DNA of 27,781 nt from Pseudomonadota bacterium. GTDB lineage: Bacteria; Pseudomonadota; Gammaproteobacteria; Xanthomonadales; Xanthomonadaceae. The DNA lies in contig JAEZYE010000062.1 in the NCBI GenBank assembly GCA_023419315.1, positions 1 through 27,781 of the forward strand, written 5' to 3'. The translations under genes and the position numbers were made by a program. The notes beneath the pieces were generated by a model. The model did not search any database. It was given only the letters and a program-made list of their open reading frames with translations, and had not been told where the DNA came from. Position 1 is the first letter of the stretch; each line of letters opens with the position of its first letter. Below are positions 22,368-27,781 of the stretch, in pieces.

Positions 22368-24626
22368 TCAGGCCAGACGGCCGGCTGCGGCGACGATGTC
22401 CTCTTCGCCGGGCAGCACCAGGAAGGCGGCACCCGCAAGCGGCGTATACGTATCCGCTCCGACCACGCGCTGGAACGGACGCGCGCCGAAGCCACCCTCG
22501 GCGATGGCGGTGATGACGCCCTCGCCCACGCCCGCCGAGTGCCGGCCTTCATCGACGATGAGGATGCGCTTGGCGGTGCGCGCCTGTTCGGCGATGAAGC
22601 CTTCGTTGAGCGGCACCAGCCAGCGCAGATCGATCACGCGTACCTTCCAGCCCCGTGCAGCTTCGATCGCGCGCGCGGCACGCAGGCTCATCGGCACGCC
22701 ATTGCCGTAGGTGAAGATCACCAGATCGTCCGCGTCCGGCGCATACACGCGGCCCTCGCCCAGCGGCATCGCTTCTTCCTGTTCCGGATACGGGAACAGC
22801 CACTGGCCATCGCCGGCTTCGTACAGGTCTTTCGTCATGTACAGCGCGATCGGTTCGAGGAACGCCGTCACCCGCCCGTCGACCTTGGCCAGCGCGGTGA
22901 GCGTTCGCAGCATCGTCGCCGCGTCGTCGCCGCGCGACGGACAACCGACTACCAGCCCTGGAATATCGCGCAGCGCGGTGATCGAATTGTCGTTGTGGAA
23001 ATGGCCGCCGAATCCACGCTGGTATCCCAGTCCGGCGATGCGCACCACCATCGGGTTCCTGTACTGGTTGTTGCTGAAGAACTGCAGGCTGGCCGCTTCG
23101 CCGCGAATCTGATCGCAGGCATTGTGGAAGTAGGCCAGGTACTGGATTTCCGGCAGCGGCAGCATGCCCACGTTGGCGTAGCCCTGCGCCAGGCCGAGGA
23201 TCATGGTCTCGTCGAGCAGCGTGTTGAACACGCGACTGCCCTTGAAGGCTTTCTGCAGCCCCTTGGTGACGGTGTAGACACCGCCCTTCTGCGCCACGTC
23301 CTCGCCGAACAGCAGCGTCTCCGGGTACTTGCAGAACAGGTCGTGCAACGCCTGGTTGATCTGGATTGCCAGGTGGCGCGGCGGCAGTCTTTCCGGGAGT
23401 TTTTCCTCGCTGCCGAACGCTGCCACGCGTCGATCGTGCGGCGCCGGCCGGCTTGCTTCCGCAGCCACGGCTTCCGGGGAATACGGCGCCAACGGCGCCA
23501 TCACTTCATCGAGGCGGGTGATCTTCGGACGACGATCGGCTTCTTCCGCCGCAGCGAAGCAGCGCTGGCGCACGCGCTCGTACAGCGCCAGCAGGTCATC
23601 GCGCGACATCACGCCGGATTCGAGCGCAATCGCGGCCGAACGCAGCAGCGGGTCGGTCGCTTCCACCGCAACGAGTTCCTCGATGGAACGCCATTCGATT
23701 TCGAAATCGGTGCCGGCGTGGCCCATGATGCGGGTCGTGCGCAGGTGCAGGAAGGTCGGCCGGCGCGTGCGGCGGCAGTGTTCGACCGCCGCCTGCACCT
23801 GGCCATAGCCTTCCGCGAGATCCAGGCCATCGGCGGCGAAGTAGTCCAGATCACTGCGATTGCGGAAGTTGCGCGCAATCCAGCCATCCGGCGTCTTCAC
23901 CGAGATGCCGATGCCGTTGTCTTCGCAGACGAACAGCACGGGCGCAGGCAGCTTCTGGTACGCCGTCCATGCCGCGGCATTGAACGCGGTCTGCGCGGTC
24001 GCATGGTTGCTGGAGGCATCACCGAACGAACAGATGGCGATGCTGTCGTCGGGAATCGGCAGCGTGTGGCCGATACGGCGCGCCTGTTCGATCGCCACGG
24101 CGGTGCCGAGCGCCTTGGGCAGGTGCGAAGCAATCGTCGAAGTCTGCGGCAACACCCACAACGGCTTGCTGCCCCAGACCTTGTGACGGCCGCCGGACGC
24201 GGGGTCTTCCGCGCTGGCCGCGAACGACAGCGCCGAGTCCATCACCGGATCCATGTCGGGCAACTTGCGGAAGCGCTCCGCCATGAAGCCGCCGCTGCGG
24301 TAATGCAGGAATGCGGGATCCGTATGCCGGGTCAGGCGCGCGACCATCGCATTGCCTTCGTGCCCGGAACTGCCAATGGTGTAGAAGACCTTGTTCTGCA
24401 CGCGCAGCACGCGCGCCATCAAGTCCAGGTGGCGCGATATCAGCTGCGACTCGAACAGTTCAAGAAAACCCCGCACGTCCAGCGCACTGCCCGGCAAAAC
24501 GGATTGCCCATCGCCCGGACGCGCACGGGTTTCGCCCTGCCATTCGCGCGCGAATTCGATGAAGTTGTGATCGCAGATTTCGGCGCGATTGAGGCCTTTC
24601 ATGCGGGCGGGAATCGGCTTGCTCAT
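22368..24626 (-). CDS. Fused alpha-beta 2-oxoacid (2-oxoisovalerate-type) dehydrogenase E1
   Basis: This thiamine diphosphate enzyme has 752 residues with both E1 halves in one chain. The alpha-like half (1-~410) has GSSGHEGNAM and the ThDP/Mg motif from GDASSN (202) to CEDN (234-237). The beta-like half (from ~430) has LFGEDVAQKGGVYTVTKGL, ETMILGLAQGYA, the GFGGHFHND segment and a C-terminal transketolase domain (VIDLRWLVPLN). Sequence is nearest to branched-chain 2-oxoacid dehydrogenase E1, normally two genes. No E2 or E3 gene is nearby, so its acceptor and substrate are open. The ATG at 24626 is used; a second ATG eight codons later (MKGLNRAE) is possible. It follows the GST gene by 54 nt. 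Confidence 0.9.
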   Translation of the reverse strand: MSKPIPARMKGLNRAEICDHNFIEFAREWQGETRARPGDGQSVLPGSALDVRGFLELFESQLISRHLDLMARVLRVQNKVFYTIGSSGHEGNAMVARLTRHTDPAFLHYRSGGFMAERFRKLPDMDPVMDSALSFAASAEDPASGGRHKVWGSKPLWVLPQTSTIASHLPKALGTAVAIEQARRIGHTLPIPDDSIAICSFGDASSNHATAQTAFNAAAWTAYQKLPAPVLFVCEDNGIGISVKTPDGWIARNFRNRSDLDYFAADGLDLAEGYGQVQAAVEHCRRTRRPTFLHLRTTRIMGHAGTDFEIEWRSIEELVAVEATDPLLRSAAIALESGVMSRDDLLALYERVRQRCFAAAEEADRRPKITRLDEVMAPLAPYSPEAVAAEASRPAPHDRRVAAFGSEEKLPERLPPRHLAIQINQALHDLFCKYPETLLFGEDVAQKGGVYTVTKGLQKAFKGSRVFNTLLDETMILGLAQGYANVGMLPLPEIQYLAYFHNACDQIRGEAASLQFFSNNQYRNPMVVRIAGLGYQRGFGGHFHNDNSITALRDIPGLVVGCPSRGDDAATMLRTLTALAKVDGRVTAFLEPIALYMTKDLYEAGDGQWLFPYPEQEEAMPLGEGRVYAPDADDLVIFTYGNGVPMSLRAARAIEAARGWKVRVIDLRWLVPLNEGFIAEQARTAKRILIVDEGRHSAGVGEGVITAIAEGGFGARPFQRVVGADTYTPLAGAAFLVLPGEEDIVAAAGRLA

Positions 24627-24680
24627 GGGGTGGCGGTTATCCGTTGCGAAGTGAAGCGTGGGACGGTGGAAGGAAAAAAG

Positions 24681-25331
24681 TCAGTCGGCCGCAAGCCGCG
24701 CAGCGACGTCATCGTCAACTGGCGGCAGCGGCACGAAACCGGGCGTCGCGTGCACCCGCGACAACCACTGGACGACATGCGGAAAGCGGGAAAGATCGAA
24801 ACCGCCATCGGCGGCGCAACCGGTATAGGCGAACAACGCGATATCGGCGGTGCCGTATTCGGCGCCGGTGAACCAGGCGTGCTGCCGCAGATGCTGTTCC
24901 ATCACCGACAACGCCTGGTGGCCGCGTTCAATCAACCGCGGCAGTTCGGCACGGCGCGGTGAATCCAGCGGCGTCCAGCCGCGGATGAAGCGCGCGACTG
25001 CGATGTAGGGCTCATGGCTGTACTGTTCGAAGAAGAGCCAGCTGATCGCCTGCGCACGCGACCAGGCATCGTCCGGCAACAGCGGCGTGCCTTCGGCCAG
25101 CCAGAGCAGCATGGCATTGGATTCGACCAGCACGCGCCCATCCTCGCGTTCCAGCAGCGGCACCTTGCCGTTCGGATTTTTCGCGAGGAATTCCGGCGTG
25201 CGCGTGCCACCGTTCGGGCTGTCCACTTCGACCCAGCGATACGGGCGCCCGAGTTGCTCAAGCACCAGGCGCACCTTGTGGCAGTTGCCCGAGGCCGAGT
25301 AGCCGTGGACGGTCACGATTTCAGTCGACAT
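24681..25331 (-). CDS. Glutathione S-transferase family protein
   Basis: The 216 residues have an N-terminal thioredoxin-fold domain (VTVHGYSASGNCHKVRLVLEQL) with the NPNGKVPLLE cis-proline loop and the VLVESNAMLLWLAE glutathione-binding motif. A helical C-terminal domain with WFTGAEYGTADIALFAYT follows. It probably conjugates or reduces electrophiles using glutathione; substrate unknown. The ATG at 25331 has GGGAG 7 nt upstream. A 25-codon in-frame extension upstream is Arg-rich and not native-looking. Its 5' end overlaps a possible 40-codon ORF by 11 nt, and the E1 gene follows. Confidence 0.92.
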   Translation of the reverse strand: MSTEIVTVHGYSASGNCHKVRLVLEQLGRPYRWVEVDSPNGGTRTPEFLAKNPNGKVPLLEREDGRVLVESNAMLLWLAEGTPLLPDDAWSRAQAISWLFFEQYSHEPYIAVARFIRGWTPLDSPRRAELPRLIERGHQALSVMEQHLRQHAWFTGAEYGTADIALFAYTGCAADGGFDLSRFPHVVQWLSRVHATPGFVPLPPVDDDVAARLAAD

Positions 25332-25443
25332 CGAGCCACTCCCGCAGTGTGCAACCGGACGTCTTCGCCTCGGCCGCCGTGTCGCACGCATTCGAGTCAG
25401 CGGCACACGCCGCGTGCCGGTGCGGTCCGGGCGCGATGCCCAT
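25321..25443 (-). CDS. Possible 40-residue cysteine-containing small protein
   Basis: An open frame of 40 codons lies between the first GNAT gene and the GST gene. Its ATG overlaps the GNAT stop as TGATG, and its stop overlaps the GST start by 11 nt, leaving the strand fully coded. The product has three cysteines and ends SGCTLREWLDVD. I do not recognise it and see no signal peptide or clear ribosome binding site. Support is positional only; the alternative is a 111-nt untranslated gap. Confidence 0.3.
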   Translation of the reverse strand: MGIAPGPHRHAACAADSNACDTAAEAKTSGCTLREWLDVD

Positions 25444-25994
25444 CAGCGCGGCCATCGCGCCTGCCATTCGGCGCGCGACTGGCCCCAGATATCGAGCACC
25501 AGATCGTCGAAAGGCGGCGGCATCCGCGCCTGGCGCAGCCGACGCGATCCGAGCCGCTCGGCCAGGCGCTGCGACGCCACGTTGTCCGAATCGATTGAAT
25601 GGATGATGTCGTCCCAGCCCAGGTGTTCGAACGCCCAATCGATGATCGGCCGGGCCGCTTCCGTCGCGTAGCCTTTGCCCTGCGCGCGCGGATGGAACGC
25701 CCAGCCGATTTCGTTGCCCGGCCAACCTTCCGGCCGCCACGGGCCGATCTGGCCCAGCCACTGACCGCTCACGCGATCCAGCACGGAGAACATGCCGAAG
25801 CCTTGCAGCCACCACGCGCCCGGCTGCCACAGGAACCGTCGCCAGGCTTCCGGTCGGGCCACCGCGCCGCCGATGAAATGGGCGGCATCGGCATCGGCCT
25901 GCATCTCGGCGAATGCATCGAAGTCCGACTGGCGCGGCGGGCGCAGCAGCAGGCGCTCGGTTTCCAGTTGCGGGCCTTCCGGTTCTGGTCTCAT
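25443..25994 (-). CDS. GNAT-family N-acetyltransferase (RimJ/RimL-type), copy 1
   Basis: The 183-residue acetyl-CoA-dependent acetyltransferase begins with the RimJ/RimL-type LETERLLLRPPRQSDF. The acetyl-CoA-binding motif A is RAQGKGYATEAA, followed by DWAFEHLGWDDIIHSID and NVASQRLAERLG. The acceptor is unknown. The ATG at 25994 forms an ATGA overlap with the stop of the upstream GNAT gene, so a nine-codon longer reading is rejected. It has the same length as its upstream neighbour and shares GPWxPEGWPGxExGW and WGQSRAxWxA, so the pair is a tandem duplication. Confidence 0.92.
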   Translation of the reverse strand: MRPEPEGPQLETERLLLRPPRQSDFDAFAEMQADADAAHFIGGAVARPEAWRRFLWQPGAWWLQGFGMFSVLDRVSGQWLGQIGPWRPEGWPGNEIGWAFHPRAQGKGYATEAARPIIDWAFEHLGWDDIIHSIDSDNVASQRLAERLGSRRLRQARMPPPFDDLVLDIWGQSRAEWQARWPR

Positions 25995-26542
25995 GCGGAC
26001 GCTCCGCGATTCGCGTTCCATTGGGCGCGGGACTGGCCCCAGATTTCCACCGGCTTGCCGTGGTGGGGTTCAGGCAGTTCGCCGATGCGGAGGAAGCGCG
26101 AGCCCAGCTTGGCGGCGACGGCCTTGGAGTTTTCGTTCGCGGGATCGATGGTGTGGATGACTTCGCTCCAGCCCAGGTGGTCGAAAGCCCAATCCGTCGC
26201 CGCACGCGCGGCTTCGGGCGCGTAACCGCGTCCCCAGCTCGCCCGCGCAATGCTCCAGCCGACTTCCGTGCCCGGCCAGCCTTCCGGCTGCCACGGCCCG
26301 ACGCGCCCGACCCAGCGACCGCTGTCCTTTTCGATGACGGAGAACATCGCGAAGCCCTGCAGATGCCAGCTGCCCAGCATCGCGGCCAGTCCGCGCCAGG
26401 CGAGCGCGCGTGGCTGCACGCCACCGATGAAACGCGTGGCGTCTTCATCGGCAACGAATCCGGCCCACGGTTCGAAGTCCTCGCGCCGTGGCAGGCGCAG
26501 GATCAATCGGTCGGTTTCAAGCTGGAGATCGGACAGGCTCAT
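25991..26542 (-). CDS. GNAT-family N-acetyltransferase (RimJ/RimL-type), copy 2
   Basis: This is the 183-residue paralogue of the next gene, roughly half identical by eye over its whole length. It has LETDRLILRLPRREDF at the N-terminus, acetyl-CoA loop ASWGRGYAPEAA, DWAFDHLGWSEVIHTID and NENSKAVAAKLGSRF. The first Gln/Arg position of the acetyl-CoA loop differs between copies (RAQGKG versus ASWGRG). The substrate is unknown. Upstream, 87 bp separate it from the acyl-CoA dehydrogenase stop; a 6-bp hairpin with no T-run lies there. The stop overlaps copy 1 (ATGA). Confidence 0.92.
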   Translation of the reverse strand: MSLSDLQLETDRLILRLPRREDFEPWAGFVADEDATRFIGGVQPRALAWRGLAAMLGSWHLQGFAMFSVIEKDSGRWVGRVGPWQPEGWPGTEVGWSIARASWGRGYAPEAARAATDWAFDHLGWSEVIHTIDPANENSKAVAAKLGSRFLRIGELPEPHHGKPVEIWGQSRAQWNANRGASA

Positions 26543-26629
26543 GGTGTGGAAGGTTCACGATGCCGAACAGACCTCTCGAAAGACGAGGCAGGATGCACGA
26601 TCCCGCCCCGTCGCCCCGGAAGCGGCGAC

Positions 26630-27781
26630 TCAGAACGCGTTGATGCCGGTGAGTTCGCGGCCGATGACCAACTGGTGCACGGTTTCCGTGCCTTCGTAGG
26701 TGATGACCGATTCCAGATTCAACGCATGGCGGATGGCCGCGTGTTCGGTGGTGATGCCGGCGCCGCCGAGCAGATCGCGGCACTCGCGCGCGATGTCGAT
26801 CGCGATGCGGCAGTTGTTCCACTTCGCCATCGACACCTGTTGCGGCTGCATGTTGCCCGCGTCCTTGAGGCGACCGAGCTGCAACGAAAGCAACTGCGCC
26901 AGCGTGATGCGGCGGGCCATTTCGGCAAGCTTGATCTGCGCGCTCTGGGTGGCTGCCACCGGGCGACCGAACAGGATGCGCTCCTTGGAGTAATGCAGCG
27001 CCTCGTCCAGGCAGGCGATCGCCGCGCCGATCGGGCCCCAGGTGATGCCGTAGCGCGCCTGCGTGAGGCAGCCCAGCGGTCCCTTCAGGCCCTTCACGTT
27101 CGGCAGGCGGCTGGAGTCCGGCACGCGCACATTGTCGAAGAACAGGGCGCTCGTCACCGAGGCGCGCAGGCTCATCTTGTGCTTGATTTCCTGGGCGCTG
27201 AATCCGGGCATGCCCTTCTCCAGCACGAAACCCTGGATGCCGTCATCGGTCTGCGCCCAGACGATGGCGATGTCGGCCAGGTTGCCGTTGGTGATCCACA
27301 TCTTCGAGCCGTTGATCACCCAGTCATCGCCGTCGCGCCTGGCGTGGGTTTTCATGTTGGCCGGGTCGGAGCCGCCGTGCGGCTCGGTCAGGCCGAAGCA
27401 GCCAATGACCTTGCCCGCCGCCATGTCCGGCAGCCAGCGCGCGCGCTGCTCATCGCTGCCGTAGGCATAGATGGGATACATGCAGAGCGAGGACTGCACG
27501 CTGACGAAGCTGCGGATGCCGCTGTCGCCGCGTTCCAGTTCCTGGCAGATCAGGCCGTAGCTGACGCCGTTGAGGCCGGCGCCGCCGTACTGCTCCGGCA
27601 GCGAGCTGCCCAGCAGGCCCATGTCGGCGATCTCCGGGATCAGTTCGGTCGGGAAGCGGCCCTGGTCGAAGCAGTCGCCGATGATCGGCAGCACGCGCTC
27701 GTCGGTGAAGCGGGCGACGGAGTCCTGCACGGCACGCTCTTCCTCGCTCAGCAGCGAACGCACATCGAACAGGTCGTAGGG
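26630..27781 (-). CDS. gcdH: Acyl-CoA dehydrogenase, probably glutaryl-CoA dehydrogenase (5' end outside window)
   Basis: This flavoenzyme would oxidise and decarboxylate glutaryl-CoA to crotonyl-CoA in lysine/tryptophan breakdown. The visible 383 residues contain FGLTEPHGGSDP, MWITNGNLADIAIVWA and RDLLGGAGIT. The C-terminus YEGTETVHQLVIGRELTG carries the catalytic glutamate in the YEGT context. RSFVSVQSSLCMYPIYAYGS is the GcdH-like substrate region, which favours this over short-chain acyl-CoA dehydrogenases. The reading frame stays open to the right edge (PYDLFDVRSLLSEEE), so the GTG at 27763 is internal and the gene is truncated by the window, not broken. Confidence 0.9.
   Translation of the reverse strand, partial: PYDLFDVRSLLSEEERAVQDSVARFTDERVLPIIGDCFDQGRFPTELIPEIADMGLLGSSLPEQYGGAGLNGVSYGLICQELERGDSGIRSFVSVQSSLCMYPIYAYGSDEQRARWLPDMAAGKVIGCFGLTEPHGGSDPANMKTHARRDGDDWVINGSKMWITNGNLADIAIVWAQTDDGIQGFVLEKGMPGFSAQEIKHKMSLRASVTSALFFDNVRVPDSSRLPNVKGLKGPLGCLTQARYGITWGPIGAAIACLDEALHYSKERILFGRPVAATQSAQIKLAEMARRITLAQLLSLQLGRLKDAGNMQPQQVSMAKWNNCRIAIDIARECRDLLGGAGITTEHAAIRHALNLESVITYEGTETVHQLVIGRELTGINAF

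Noticed and set aside
22257..24962. A 901-codon plus-strand ORF opposite the fused E1 gene
   Set aside because: It is an antisense shadow of the E1 coding region; the minus-strand reading carries clear ThDP-enzyme motifs.
26609..26628. A 6-bp hairpin (GTCGCC/GGCGAC) after the acyl-CoA dehydrogenase gene as terminator
   Set aside because: The loop is large and GC-rich sequence follows; not distinguishable from chance in this composition.

Overview
This 27.8 kb window is high-GC, densely coded chromosomal core DNA. Gene content and order (a succinate dehydrogenase operon followed by sdhE, ygfX and lolCD; then comEC, exbBD, msbA, lpxK, kdsB, uvrC, pgsA and tRNA-Gly) suggest a gammaproteobacterium of the Xanthomonadaceae/Lysobacteraceae type. 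Genus cannot be decided from the sequence alone. I see no prophage, insertion sequence, CRISPR array or integrase.

Left part (1-11.7 kb, all minus strand): comEC, exbB, exbD, msbA, lpxK, kdsB, a low-molecular-weight protein tyrosine phosphatase, a thioredoxin-like/NHL-propeller protein, uvrC, pgsA and tRNA-Gly(GCC), closed by a clear terminator at the window's left edge. From exbD to uvrC all six junctions are 4-nt ATGA or GTGA overlaps, so seven genes appear translationally chained. They combine outer-membrane/LPS supply (ExbBD, MsbA, LpxK, KdsB), DNA uptake (ComEC), nucleotide excision repair (UvrC) and phosphatidylglycerol synthesis (PgsA). The pgsA stop codon is formed by the first bases of tRNA-Gly.

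Middle (11.8-19.5 kb): a lone plus-strand HD-domain phosphohydrolase gene converges on a long minus-strand cluster that reads, from its promoter at about 19.5 kb, SDHAF4-like assembly factor, sdhC, sdhD, sdhA, a secreted protein of unknown function, sdhB, sdhE, ygfX, lolC-type permease and lolD. Succinate dehydrogenase is thus encoded with two dedicated assembly factors at its ends and an unexplained exported protein inside. A near-consensus sigma70 promoter for this cluster lies inside the first codons of the divergent ygfZ gene.

Right part (19.5-27.8 kb): plus-strand ygfZ and a UbiH/COQ6-family (probably UbiM) ubiquinone hydroxylase with an FNR-type box at about -41.5. Then, on the minus strand, come an NAD(P)H-dependent FMN reductase, a fused E1 alpha-beta 2-oxoacid dehydrogenase, a glutathione S-transferase, a possible 40-residue ORF, two tandem paralogous GNAT acetyltransferases, and a glutaryl-CoA-type acyl-CoA dehydrogenase cut by the right edge.

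Most of the window is ordinary core metabolism. The points most worth checking are the exported protein inside the sdh operon, the ygfZ/SDHAF4 overlapping start region, the FNR-type box before the ubiquinone hydroxylase, and the pgsA/tRNA overlap.
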